From the NCBI GenBank assembly GCA_937138625.1, contig CAKZPF010000003.1, forward strand, positions 248,001 through 312,000: a stretch of 64,000 nt of DNA, given 5' to 3'. The translations under genes were made by a program, and so were the position numbers. Each line of letters begins with the position of its first letter. Position 1 is the stretch's first letter. Of the stretch, positions 10,581 to 19,691 are shown in pieces. Under the pieces are notes generated by a model. That model worked only from the letters and a program-made list of their open reading frames with translations, had not been told where the DNA came from and made no database searches. The stretch is from an uncultured Caulobacteraceae bacterium (GTDB lineage Bacteria > Pseudomonadota > Alphaproteobacteria > Caulobacterales > Caulobacteraceae).

Positions 10581-12242
10581 ATGAGCAAACGTATCCTTTT
10601 TTACACGGAACCGGGGTTTGAACGCGATAACCCCAATGTCAAAAATGGCTGGGTCCAAGACTGGGTGCCGCGCCTATCGCGCACCTTACAGCAAGCCTTT
10701 GGCGACGAATATGAAGGCCATCTGATCACCAATACGCATCTGGTCAAATTGGTGCCGGATGATTCGCACTTGAACGTCATCGCCGCTCAGCAATCGGATC
10801 TTTATGACCTGCTGGGCCATGACCCGCTTCAGGATCGCATCGCCGCCCTTGGCGACAAACAGCATGCCAAAGCGGCAAAACAGTATGGCGAGACCATCAA
10901 ATCGTTGTGCGGGAGCCTGAAGCCGGATGCGATCATTTCGCTCTCGCCGGCGGCGCATCTGCGCAAAGCCTTTAAGGGTGTGCCGCTGCTGCACCATGAA
11001 TATGGCCCCTTCAGCCGCGCCCCCATGCCGGAGACCTGGTATTTTGATCCGGCGGGCACCACGGGATTTGCCTGGCCCAATCATTTTGGCAATCGCATTT
11101 TAAAAGACATCACGCCCGAGGATGTGCGCGCCGCCGACGTCATCACCGACCATTATATCAAGCAAGTCGAACGCCTGAACCCGTATATGGATCTGATCGA
11201 TGAGGCCAAGGGGCGGTTCTCGCAATTGGCATTGCTGCCCCTGCCCTTTTTGCGTCATGCCTACCACGAGGGCTTTACACCCATTCATTCACAGCTGCAG
11301 CTGTGCATCGCGGTGCTGGAGCGCGTGGGGCCCGAGGTCGGGGTGTTCATCACCAGTCACGGTGGCGGTGCTGCCATGGACCAAGCCGGAATTGATTATA
11401 TCAAAACCGAGTATCCCAACGCCATCTGGGTGGACAGCGACCCCATCCTGAGCGGCCCGTCACAATATTTTGCCCCCCATGTCAGCCAAATCATCACTGT
11501 GTCATCCACGGTGGGGGCGCTAAAGTTGATTTGGGGCAATGCCCTGATTGTTTTGAATGATCGCTATATGTCAGCCTATGCCGATGCCACCCCAGCCGCG
11601 GCTTCCTGGCCCCATCGCGATGCCATGGGCCTTGATCGTCGCCTGGAACACTTGGCCTGGTTTTACAAACATCTGGCATTGGAGGCGGATCTTCAAGACC
11701 CCAACTGGATGGGGCCGGTTATGACCACAACACTGAAAAGTGGCGGCCGGCATCACCCCGTGCCCATGCTGTATTCAGCCGATGACCAGATCGAGCGCTG
11801 GACAAGCGCCATCACCAGCCAGACCGCCAGTATGATGGCGCAGAAGTTTATGGCCGTCGTGAACTCGGATGACCGAAAACTCAGCGCCGCCATGCAGCCC
11901 TATGTCCGCGAACACGTCTACGCCATCACGGACCTATTCCTACAGCATCAAACGTTGTTTATGCTGGCCATCTACACGCTTCATCATTGCGGTGAGCCAC
12001 AACAAGCCATTGCAGATTTTGATGAAATGATGCGCCACGCTGAACAGCACGCCAATCCTGCGTTTGCTCATCTATACTGGCACGCTGAATTCAACAAACT
12101 GTATGCGTTAAAATGTATGGGCAAGCAGGCGGAATTGCGCAAAAAGGCCAAGGCCTTCCTAGAGGCCAAGCACAAAACCTTTGGCCCCCCCTTTGACGAA
12201 GTGCGCGACCGTTTGCACGCCGAGCTGCTCACCCCTGCCTGA
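10581..12242 (+). CDS. Putative GT99-like sugar transferase (CMP-ulosonate type)
   Basis: A 553-residue soluble protein. Its middle part contains HHEYGPFSR (about residue 138) followed by PETWYFDPAG, resembling the E-x-G-P...P...FDP-x-G signature I associate with Kdo-type transferases of the GT99/KpsC kind. The C-terminal third is helical and could hold TPR-like pairs. The adjacent CMP-sugar synthetase, seven bases downstream, supports a role in transferring a CMP-activated sialic-like or Kdo-like sugar. No transmembrane segment was seen. The ribosome binding site is weak. The family call is inference from motif and context; other nucleotide-sugar transferases are possible. Confidence 0.55.
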   Translation: MSKRILFYTEPGFERDNPNVKNGWVQDWVPRLSRTLQQAFGDEYEGHLITNTHLVKLVPDDSHLNVIAAQQSDLYDLLGHDPLQDRIAALGDKQHAKAAKQYGETIKSLCGSLKPDAIISLSPAAHLRKAFKGVPLLHHEYGPFSRAPMPETWYFDPAGTTGFAWPNHFGNRILKDITPEDVRAADVITDHYIKQVERLNPYMDLIDEAKGRFSQLALLPLPFLRHAYHEGFTPIHSQLQLCIAVLERVGPEVGVFITSHGGGAAMDQAGIDYIKTEYPNAIWVDSDPILSGPSQYFAPHVSQIITVSSTVGALKLIWGNALIVLNDRYMSAYADATPAAASWPHRDAMGLDRRLEHLAWFYKHLALEADLQDPNWMGPVMTTTLKSGGRHHPVPMLYSADDQIERWTSAITSQTASMMAQKFMAVVNSDDRKLSAAMQPYVREHVYAITDLFLQHQTLFMLAIYTLHHCGEPQQAIADFDEMMRHAEQHANPAFAHLYWHAEFNKLYALKCMGKQAELRKKAKAFLEAKHKTFGPPFDEVRDRLHAELLTPA

Positions 12243-12249
12243 GGCTCCC

Positions 12250-12930
12250 ATGACCACAATTGGCTATATCCCCGCCCGGCTGGGCAGTGAACGCATCAGA
12301 CAAAAAAATTTGCGCCCACTGGCGGGGGAGCCCTTGTTGACGCGCGCCTTGCGCACAGTGCAACTGGCCACCGCTCTCGATCAGAGCTACCTCAACACGG
12401 AAAGTGACGAGCTGGCGGCGCTGGCCAAGCCCTTGGGGATGCCCGTACATCGCCGCCCCGAGACCCTGGCCAGCAACACCACCAAAACCGACGAAATCGT
12501 CATCGAATTTCTGCAGCATCACCCCTGCGACATTGTGGTTTTGATCAACCCCACCGCACCCCTTTTGAAGCCGGAAACCATTGATTCCGTGGTCAGACGG
12601 CTGCAAGACTCGGGCGCCCAGGCCGTGTTCACCACCGATCCCATCAAGCGCCATGCGCTTTTCAAAGGCCAGCCCATCAATTTCTCAACCCAGGCCCAAA
12701 GCCCCCGCACCCAAGATCTCGAACCCGTGGATGTGATCAACTTCATCGTCTGCGCCTTTGATGCCCAGCACGCGCTGAAAACCTATCACGATAAGGGTCA
12801 TTTTCTCTACACAGGCACCGTGCTCACCCATCCGATGTCAGCGGCGGAAAGCCTGGACATCGACGAGGAACACGAATTTGCCTATGCAGATTTTTTGTTG
12901 CGTCGAGCAAGCGGCCCTCAGCAGGCTTAG
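12250..12930 (+). CDS. CMP-sugar synthetase (acylneuraminate cytidylyltransferase family)
   Basis: This enzyme activates an acidic nine-carbon or Kdo-like sugar with CTP. The 226-residue protein starts IGYIPARLGSERIRQKNLRP, the NeuA/PseF/KdsB nucleotide-binding motif (PAR-x-GS-x-R-x-x-x-KN), and has the dimer/active-site parts DIVVLINPTAPLLKPETID and the terminal SLDIDEEHEFAYAD. The substrate cannot be told from the sequence. The start is the ATG at 12250, just after the preceding gene. Its TAG stop overlaps the TAA stop of convergent tpiA (TTAG at 12927-12930). Confidence 0.85.
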   Translation: MTTIGYIPARLGSERIRQKNLRPLAGEPLLTRALRTVQLATALDQSYLNTESDELAALAKPLGMPVHRRPETLASNTTKTDEIVIEFLQHHPCDIVVLINPTAPLLKPETIDSVVRRLQDSGAQAVFTTDPIKRHALFKGQPINFSTQAQSPRTQDLEPVDVINFIVCAFDAQHALKTYHDKGHFLYTGTVLTHPMSAAESLDIDEEHEFAYADFLLRRASGPQQA

Positions 12931-13697
12931 GCGACTTCCGAAACTTGCGACTGGATAATGCCCAAGAAATCGGTGGCCTTCAGGCTGGCACCGCCCACCA
13001 AAGCCCCGTTGACGTTTTCAATGGCCAACAGCTCGGCGGCATTGCCAGGCTTCACTGAGCCCCCATACAGAATTTGTGTGGTCTCGCCATTTGTGCCGAA
13101 ACGATCAGACAAACGCCCCCGGATCATGGCGTGCACATCCGCAATTTGCTTCGGCGTGGGCACAAGTCCCGTGCCAATGGCCCAGATGGGCTCATAAGCG
13201 ATGACAAAGCGAGCCTCGCCCAACACTTCTGGCAAGGAGCCGTTCAACTGGCGGGAAATCCGCGCCACTGTGCGGCCACGTGTCTGTTCGCCTGCGGTTT
13301 CGCCCACACAAATGATGGGAATCAAGCCTGCACGCACAGCGGCCTTGACCTTGGCGCGCACCTGGCTATCGGTTTCGTTGTGACCTTGCCGGCGTTCGGA
13401 ATGGCCCAGAATCACATACTTCGCCCCCAAATCGGCCAACATTTCCGCACTGATATCGCCAGTGTAGGCGCCATCTTCTTCTGCGTGGCAGTCTTGGGCG
13501 CCAAAATGAAGTTGCGAATCTTTCTCAGCGTCAATGGCCAGGCCCAGCAGATGCGCAGGGGGACAGACCAAAACCTCTGGCCCTTGTTTCGTCGCCTGGA
13601 CCCCTTCAGATACAGATTTGATTTCAGATAGGTTTTCACGACGGCCGTTCATTTTCCAATTTCCGGCAATCAGGGTTTTTGGCGTGCTCTTTGGCAT
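12927..13697 (-). CDS. tpiA: Triosephosphate isomerase
   Basis: Interconverts dihydroxyacetone phosphate and glyceraldehyde 3-phosphate. The 256-residue TIM barrel shows the N-terminal GNWKMNG with the catalytic Lys, GHSERR with the catalytic His, AYEPIWAIGTG with the catalytic Glu, and the phosphate-binding ILYGGSVKPGNA. The ATG at 13697 has GGAG nine bases upstream; a GTG at 13712 would place that site inside the gene and is rejected. It is divergent from ppiD across a 276-base gap. Confidence 0.98.
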   Translation of the reverse strand: MPKSTPKTLIAGNWKMNGRRENLSEIKSVSEGVQATKQGPEVLVCPPAHLLGLAIDAEKDSQLHFGAQDCHAEEDGAYTGDISAEMLADLGAKYVILGHSERRQGHNETDSQVRAKVKAAVRAGLIPIICVGETAGEQTRGRTVARISRQLNGSLPEVLGEARFVIAYEPIWAIGTGLVPTPKQIADVHAMIRGRLSDRFGTNGETTQILYGGSVKPGNAAELLAIENVNGALVGGASLKATDFLGIIQSQVSEVA

Positions 13698-13973
13698 AAC
13701 TGGGTACTCCACTTTACGTGCTATTGCATAATAATCGCAGGCGCACTCTGGCTGATGTTGCCAAAATAAACAATACGCTGCGATGATGGGTTTGTGTCAG
13801 TTTTGACGTGCGTCACATATACGCCACGCCTGCTCATGGGCTGACATCTCTTTATGCACAGAAAATGGTCCTATGGCCAGCTTTTTTCAAGGGCAAGGTC
13901 TGCGTGGGATTGCGTGGGCGGCCACAAGCCCCTAGTCTCCGGCCCACTGGATATCACATATAAGGAGTCTTCC

Positions 13974-15887
13974 ATGCTCAGACGCATGCGCGGCTTTGCC
14001 AAAAGCTGGATCGCCATCATTCTGTTTGGCCTGATCATCATTAGTTTTGCAATTTTCGGCATTAACGACGTCATGAGCTGGGGCGCGCGCGGTGACGATG
14101 TCGCCCAAGTGGGCCAGTCCAGAATCGACCGTGTTGAATATGCCCAGACCTTCCGCCGCACCCTGGACGCCATGAGCGAACAGTCCGGCCGCGTCATAAC
14201 GCCGCAGGAAGCCGCCGAGAATGATTTCGACACCAGCTTGCTGCAGCAAATGATCGATGAAACCTTGGTTTTGGAGCGTGCTCGGGAGATGGGCATGGCC
14301 GTATCCGATCAGCAGGTGGCCCGCGCCATTCAGGCCATTCCGGCCTTTCGCGACCCCGTCAAACAGGCTTTTGACCAAGTGACCTATGAACGCGTGCTCA
14401 GGGACAACGGCATGACCCCCGCCATGTTCGAGCAAGGCATGCGTGACGATCTGTTGCGTCGGCAAGTGATGTCGGCCGTGGCCATGGGGCTCGAGGCCCC
14501 CAAACGCTATGTCGAGCGCCGCATGAATTACCTGTATGAAAGCCGGGATGCGGTGGTGGCCGTGGTGGATGCCCGCGTTATTGGCGCCCCGCCCGAAGCT
14601 ACGGACGAAGAGCTAGCGGCCTTTTTGGCCGAAAATCCCGATCCTTTCCGCACGCCCGAGCGCCGCACGATTTCCTTTGTGCATTTTTCTCTGGCAGATG
14701 CCAAAGCCAACACCACGGTCCCAGAAGATAAGATCAAGGAGCTGTATGAGTTCCGCAAAGATCAACTGGGCACGCCGGAAACGCGGACCTTTGAACAGAT
14801 CATTGTGCCCGATATGGCCATGGGTCAGCAGGTGGCGGATCGCTTGAACGCGGGCGAAGACGCCGAGGCCGTGGCGCTGGATCTCGGTTTGAACGAACCC
14901 TTGACCCAAGAGGGCCAAGCCGAGCGGGACATTGCCGACAAAACCCTGGCCGAGAAGGTCTTTGCGGCCAACACAGGCGATGTGATTGGCCCCATCGAGG
15001 GACGCTTGTCGACCGCGGTCGTCAAAGTCACGGACATCATGCCGGAAACATCTCTCAGTTACGACGAGGCCAAAGCCGACCTCAAGGCAAGCCTGCTTAA
15101 CGATATAGCCGCCGAGGCCGTATTGAACCGCACCCAGGCCTTCCAAGATGAATTTGACGCCGGGGGCACGATGGAAGAATCCGCAAAAGCCGCCGAGCTG
15201 GCGGTGCAAAGCCTAAGCGGCATTTCAGCGAACGGCATGGCCAAAGCAGGACGTCCGCCGGAAATTCTGTTGGCACACCCTGAAATCCTGACCACCGCCT
15301 TTGAACAGGCCGAGGGCATGGCCAGCGACATCTTCCCCTTGAAAACCGGCGGGTATGCCATCGTGCGGGTTGACGGCATCACGCCCGAAGCCGTGCCGCC
15401 GTTGGACGAGATCAAAAGCCGCGTGGCGCAATTCTGGAAGGCCAACCGCATGCGCGAATTGCTGGAGCAAAAGGCGCAAGAGGTTCTGGTCGAGGCTGAA
15501 AAAACTGGCGATCTGAAAGCGGTGGCCCAGGCCCAAGGCCTGCCCACTGAAACCGTCAGCGGCCTGAAACGGGCCGAAGCCATGACCCAGCGTGTGCCCC
15601 CCATCGTGGACATGATCTTTTCCGCGCGTCCTGGCGAAGTCGTGACCGGCATGGCAGGCCCCTTGGTTATGGCCGTGGCCCAGGTCACGGATCTGAAGCC
15701 GGCAGACATCCCCGCCGATGCCCCGGGGCCTGAGGAAAACCGCCAACAGCTGACCGTTGCCCTGACTAATGATGTCGGCAGTCAGTTTTTGGCCAGTGCC
15801 CGCAAGGATCTGAAGGTGCGTGTCTATCCCGATCGCGCACGCGCTGCCATTGGCCTGGAGCCCGAGGGTGAACCCATCACTGAGTAA
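13974..15887 (+). CDS. ppiD: Peptidyl-prolyl cis-trans isomerase, PpiD/SurA-N type
   Basis: A membrane-anchored periplasmic chaperone near the Sec exit. The 637-residue protein has a short basic N terminus, one transmembrane helix (about 10-30, IAIILFGLIIISFAIFGI), a SurA_N-type chaperone region (about 40-170) and parvulin-like segments (about 240-350 and beyond). The start at 13974 is set by TAAGGAG before the ATG; the frame is open upstream but has no such site. The gap upstream (13698-13973) holds no gene; it contains the dyad TGACG-TG-CGTCA at 13804-13815. It ends 34 bases before the proposed trpG start. Confidence 0.93.
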   Translation: MLRRMRGFAKSWIAIILFGLIIISFAIFGINDVMSWGARGDDVAQVGQSRIDRVEYAQTFRRTLDAMSEQSGRVITPQEAAENDFDTSLLQQMIDETLVLERAREMGMAVSDQQVARAIQAIPAFRDPVKQAFDQVTYERVLRDNGMTPAMFEQGMRDDLLRRQVMSAVAMGLEAPKRYVERRMNYLYESRDAVVAVVDARVIGAPPEATDEELAAFLAENPDPFRTPERRTISFVHFSLADAKANTTVPEDKIKELYEFRKDQLGTPETRTFEQIIVPDMAMGQQVADRLNAGEDAEAVALDLGLNEPLTQEGQAERDIADKTLAEKVFAANTGDVIGPIEGRLSTAVVKVTDIMPETSLSYDEAKADLKASLLNDIAAEAVLNRTQAFQDEFDAGGTMEESAKAAELAVQSLSGISANGMAKAGRPPEILLAHPEILTTAFEQAEGMASDIFPLKTGGYAIVRVDGITPEAVPPLDEIKSRVAQFWKANRMRELLEQKAQEVLVEAEKTGDLKAVAQAQGLPTETVSGLKRAEAMTQRVPPIVDMIFSARPGEVVTGMAGPLVMAVAQVTDLKPADIPADAPGPEENRQQLTVALTNDVGSQFLASARKDLKVRVYPDRARAAIGLEPEGEPITE

Positions 15888-15921
15888 GACCCTGTCCCCA
15901 AAGCCAAGAGGCGCGAATCCT

Positions 15922-16524
15922 GTGGGCCCGCTGGTTCTGATCGATAACTACGACAGCTTTGTGCACACCTTGGCGCACCTGTTTCTGGCCGAGGGCTGCC
16001 CCGTTGAGATCATTCGCCATGATGTCGAAAGTGGCGAAGACATTTTGGTCCGCCGCCCTCGGGGACTGGTGCTTTCGCCCGGTCCCAAAGGCCCCCAGGA
16101 CACTGGCGTATGCCTGGACCTGTTGCGCCTCAGTCCCGATACGCTGCCGATTTTGGGCATTTGTTTGGGCCACCAGGTCATCAGCGCGGCCTTTGGCGCT
16201 TCGGTGCGGCCCACCCGGCCCTGTCATGGCCAGGCCCATATAATCCATCATGACAACAGCCGCATCTTGGTGGACCTGCCCAACCCCTTCCCTGCGGCGC
16301 GCTATCACAGCCTGGCGGCCCACGACGACACGCCTTGGCCCGCCGATTTGCGTGTGACGGCCCGGGTGGCAGACGGCCCTGATGCCGGGGCGATCATGGC
16401 GCTCGAGCACAGGCACCGGCCCCTGTTTGGCCTGCAGTTCCATCCGGAATCCTTTATGACCCCCGGCGGGACACTCATCGCCAAGCGGTTTTTGGCCATC
16501 ACAGAAACCTGTCGAGCCCTGTAA
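15922..16524 (+). CDS. trpG: Glutamine amidotransferase, anthranilate/aminodeoxychorismate synthase component II
   Basis: The class I glutaminase subunit feeds ammonia to chorismate-using enzymes (TrpE or PabB). From the GTG at 15922 it has 200 residues, with LVLIDNYDSFVHTL, the nucleophile Cys81 in LGICLGHQV, and the catalytic His/Glu in FHPES (about 174-176), so it should be active. AAGAGG lies at a fitting distance before the GTG; another GTG at 15868 inside ppiD is possible. In many Alphaproteobacteria trpE, trpD, trpC, moaC and moeA surround it between ppiD and lexA; here none remains. It may serve folate synthesis (pabA role) or a distant trpE. Confidence 0.9.
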   Translation: MGPLVLIDNYDSFVHTLAHLFLAEGCPVEIIRHDVESGEDILVRRPRGLVLSPGPKGPQDTGVCLDLLRLSPDTLPILGICLGHQVISAAFGASVRPTRPCHGQAHIIHHDNSRILVDLPNPFPAARYHSLAAHDDTPWPADLRVTARVADGPDAGAIMALEHRHRPLFGLQFHPESFMTPGGTLIAKRFLAITETCRAL

Positions 16525-16558
16525 CGCCCCTTATTGTTTGCCGCTTAAAGCATGCCTC

Positions 16559-16587
16559 TTGACAGCTTGCCGGAACGTACGTAGAAC
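16559..16587 (+). promoter_or_regulatory. lexA promoter with LexA box
   Basis: TTGACA at 16559-16564, a 17-base spacer and TAGAAC at 16582-16587 make a near-consensus promoter. A GAAC-N7-GAAC site at 16573-16587 (reverse complement of GTTC-N7-GTTC, the known alphaproteobacterial LexA box) covers the spacer and -10, as expected for autorepression. GAACAAA at 16584-16590 and TTTGTTC at 16603-16609 form a further inverted pair. Confidence 0.85.
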
Positions 16588-16673
16588 AAAGATGTTTGCT
16601 TTTTGTTCTGAAATGGCTGCTATGCCTTCGGAATGTCAACAGAATTTGGGGATCCCCCAGATAAGGAGGCGGT

Positions 16674-17345
16674 ATGCTGACGGAAAAACAAAAAGACCTT
16701 TTGCTGTTCATCCACAAACGGGTGAAAGATACCGGCGTTTCGCCCTCGTTTGATGAAATGAAGGATGCTTTGGGCTTGGCCTCAAAGTCCGGTGTGCACC
16801 GCCTGATCACCGCCCTTGTGGAACGCGGCTTTTTGCGCCGTCTGCCCAATCGCGCCCGTGCGCTCGAAGTCGTGCGCCTGCCCGATGAAACCCTGCCGTC
16901 GCTGACGGTGCATAAGGGTGAAAAATCCATCACGCCCAATATGCCGCCCATGGCCGCCGACGCCATCGAAATGCCGGTGCTGGGTCGCATCGCCGCCGGC
17001 GTGCCCATCGAAGCCATTCAAGAAGAAATCACACGGGTGGCCGTGCCCACCCATATGATGGGGCATGGTGAACATTTTGCCTTGGAGGTTCAAGGCGAAT
17101 CGATGATCGAAGCTGGCATTTTGGACGGCGATTATGTGGTCATTCGCAAAACCCAATCCGCCCTGCCCGGCGATATTGTCGTGGCCCTGGTGGACCAAGA
17201 AGAAGCCACGTTGAAAACCTATCGCCGCAAAGGTCAGGATGTGATCCTCGAGGCCGCAAACCCCGCCTACGAAAACCGCATTTTGTCCCCCAATCGCGTG
17301 GGTGTCCAAGGCAAGCTGGTGGGTCTGATCCGCCGCTATCACTAA
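16674..17345 (+). CDS. lexA: LexA repressor
   Basis: The SOS repressor; RecA-stimulated self-cleavage derepresses DNA-damage genes. The 223-residue protein has an N-terminal winged helix (1-65; [20 protein letters not shown]), the Ala108-Gly109 cleavage site in GRIAAGVP, the catalytic Ser143 in [10 protein letters not shown] and Lys181 in [16 protein letters not shown] precedes the ATG. An autoregulatory LexA box lies in its promoter. A second box at 44457-44471 shows that the regulon includes a gene pair elsewhere in this window. It converges on comEC with only 38 bases between. Confidence 0.98.
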   Translation: MLTEKQKDLLLFIHKRVKDTGVSPSFDEMKDALGLASKSGVHRLITALVERGFLRRLPNRARALEVVRLPDETLPSLTVHKGEKSITPNMPPMAADAIEMPVLGRIAAGVPIEAIQEEITRVAVPTHMMGHGEHFALEVQGESMIEAGILDGDYVVIRKTQSALPGDIVVALVDQEEATLKTYRRKGQDVILEAANPAYENRILSPNRVGVQGKLVGLIRRYH

Positions 17346-17383
17346 CCCTGACCAGCTGACCATGCGTACCGCCCAGGAGCGTG

Positions 17384-19684
17384 TCAGGAGCGCGGCGGCG
17401 TCCAGGGTTTTAGTGTTCTCAAGTCTAAGGCCGGTGTCAGTCGGACCTGGCCCTTGGCCCGGCCTGGCCAAATTTGCAAACCACCCGAACGCGCCAGCAG
17501 GCCCTGGTCAACCACTTGGGCGTGGCAGCCGGGCCAACGCAGCCTGGTGTCAGGGGGGGAGCTGGTATTGGCCATAACCTTGCCAGACACGGGCTTTGTA
17601 TCTGGGGACACGGGGTTGGTTTCATCACCCCGCCCAGCTGAGCCCAGCCGCAGCGGCGCAGAATAGTGATCACGATCGAGGCCATAGGTGGTGATGATCA
17701 CATCAGCCTGATGACAATCTTCGTGCAGGCTGCTGGGGTGATGTGAAATGGCCAGACGCAGAGCCGCACCGGGCGGACTGACACAGCCCAGGCCATCACA
17801 GCCAAAGGCCTGAAACGCGGGCGTGGCCGTGGCCCCTTCATCATCATCGGCCACCTCCACATAGGCATGTCGCCGCAACCAACCATTGACAGGAAAATCG
17901 CGGGCTTTGTCCAAATGGGCGGGAATGACCGCTGCATCATCGGAAGTCCCCGATGGCGCCATCACCACCATGCGCGCGTCCGCCGCCACCCAAGCCAGAG
18001 GCTTGGCGCTAAGGGGACCCACCATCATCGCCGCCCCCACAACCAGCACACCCAGCCACCGCGGCCAGCTGGGCACCAAAGCCACCGTCATCAACCCCAG
18101 CAACACCATCATCGGCACGCCATCAGGGCCCGATGGCCACAGATGCACCGCCATGGGCCACCCGGCCACCATTTGGGCCACAGCATTGATGACCTCGACA
18201 CCCTGCCCCGCCACGGTTTGCAGCCCTTCTGCCAGGATGCCCAGCCCGGGAATGGTGTCCACAATCACCGCCGCCGCCAAGCTGGGCATGACCCAATAAC
18301 TGGCGACAGGGGCCGCCACGGCATTGGCCAGCACCCCAAAACTCGTCAGCCGGTTGAAATGTTGCACCGCCAAGGGGGCCGTGGCCAAGCCCGCCACAAA
18401 ACTGGCCATGATCACACCCCCAAGGGCCATACCCATCAGCCGCACCGCCCGCAAAGGCCAGGTCTGGGCCGCAAGGTCCCGCATGGGCGATCGCGCCTGC
18501 CAGACCTCATAGGCCGCCACCAGCGCCAAGGTCGCGGCATAGGACAACTGAAAACTGGCCCCCAACAGGTCTTCGGGCGTCAACAGCAAAATCAAGCTGG
18601 CCGCCACCGCCAGGCTGCGATGGGATATGGCCCGGCGATCGGCCAAAATCGCCACCGTGGCCACCAAAACCATCAAAAATGCCCGCCGCGCCGGCGGATC
18701 GGCACCCGAAATCAACAAATAGACCCCTGCCCCCAACAGCGCGATCACCGCCGCCCATTTTTTGATGGGAACCCGTTCCGCCAGGCCCGGCACCAGCACC
18801 AAGCCCAACCGCACGGCAAAAAACAAAAACCCCGCCACCAAGCCCATATGCAGCCCAGAAATCGCCAGCAAATGCGCCAAACCCGATAGCCGCCAGGCCT
18901 CGGCGGTGCCCGCAGGAATGCAGGTCTTGTCCCCCACCACCAGGGCCGCCAACACACAGCCTGGCGTCCCCGGAACTTGGCTTGTCAGACGCGTGGCCAA
19001 CTGCCCCCGCCACCGGGCCAAACGGGCGGTCAAATCGGTGCGTACGGGGGCCATGACTTCGGGCGGGCTGATGGAAAAGCCAACGGCGCCCAAACGCTCG
19101 AACCAGGCCCGCCGCGCGAAATGATAACCACCTGTGAAATCAGGCCCCGGGGGCGGCAGCAAAATGGCGCGCACCCGCACCCGATCCCCCAGCGCCTCGC
19201 TTTCCGATGGCTTCAAACTGACCCGCACCCGCGCAGGCCAGCCGGCCGGTCCCCATTCTGCGAGTTCGGGACGATCCAGGGTGATGCGCATGCCCCGACC
19301 CGTGGGCGGGTCTCGGTCAACCACCAGACCCTCGATCCACATTGGATAGGTGCTTTGGGCCACCACAGGGGCGGCGACCTGGTGCGTGCGCCAACTGGCC
19401 GCGACAAAGCCCAGCCCCATCAGCGCCAACGCCAACCAAAGCCACATCACAGACCAGCCCTGACGCCGACACCACACCGCCAAGCCCAACACAACCACCA
19501 CACCCATGGCCAACACGGCCACAAGATGGGGCAAGGGTTCAAAGCTCAGTTGAAAATATAACCAAATGCCCACTCCTAACGGGAGAGGCATCCAGTGACC
19601 AGGTCGCCCCCAATCGGCTGGCGTGGCCAAGGCCGACAGGCCGAAAACGGGTCGTTTCCACCGTGACGCCCCACCCCCCGCCAT
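17384..19684 (-). CDS. comEC: ComEC/Rec2-family DNA uptake channel
   Basis: A polytopic membrane protein of the family that passes single-stranded DNA across the inner membrane in competent bacteria. The 766-residue protein has N-terminal helices, a DUF4131/OB-like segment (about 95-215), the Competence domain with LSGLAHLLAISGLHMGLV and a run of helices to about residue 560, then a C-terminal soluble part. That C-terminal part lacks a clear metallo-beta-lactamase HxHxDH motif, as often seen in Alphaproteobacteria. It starts eight bases after the zur stop. Presence does not prove natural transformation. Confidence 0.9.
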   Translation of the reverse strand: MAGGGASRWKRPVFGLSALATPADWGRPGHWMPLPLGVGIWLYFQLSFEPLPHLVAVLAMGVVVVLGLAVWCRRQGWSVMWLWLALALMGLGFVAASWRTHQVAAPVVAQSTYPMWIEGLVVDRDPPTGRGMRITLDRPELAEWGPAGWPARVRVSLKPSESEALGDRVRVRAILLPPPGPDFTGGYHFARRAWFERLGAVGFSISPPEVMAPVRTDLTARLARWRGQLATRLTSQVPGTPGCVLAALVVGDKTCIPAGTAEAWRLSGLAHLLAISGLHMGLVAGFLFFAVRLGLVLVPGLAERVPIKKWAAVIALLGAGVYLLISGADPPARRAFLMVLVATVAILADRRAISHRSLAVAASLILLLTPEDLLGASFQLSYAATLALVAAYEVWQARSPMRDLAAQTWPLRAVRLMGMALGGVIMASFVAGLATAPLAVQHFNRLTSFGVLANAVAAPVASYWVMPSLAAAVIVDTIPGLGILAEGLQTVAGQGVEVINAVAQMVAGWPMAVHLWPSGPDGVPMMVLLGLMTVALVPSWPRWLGVLVVGAAMMVGPLSAKPLAWVAADARMVVMAPSGTSDDAAVIPAHLDKARDFPVNGWLRRHAYVEVADDDEGATATPAFQAFGCDGLGCVSPPGAALRLAISHHPSSLHEDCHQADVIITTYGLDRDHYSAPLRLGSAGRGDETNPVSPDTKPVSGKVMANTSSPPDTRLRWPGCHAQVVDQGLLARSGGLQIWPGRAKGQVRLTPALDLRTLKPWTPPRS

Positions 19685-19691
19685 GATGACA

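Noticed and set aside
17867..18889. 340-codon plus-strand frame opposite comEC
   Set aside because: Extremely His/Gln/Pro-rich antisense frame; not coding.
19560..19600. A CTCC-TAAC-GGGAG sequence in the start of comEC as a third REP-like copy
   Set aside because: The stem is short and it encodes a normal part of the protein, so the match is weak.
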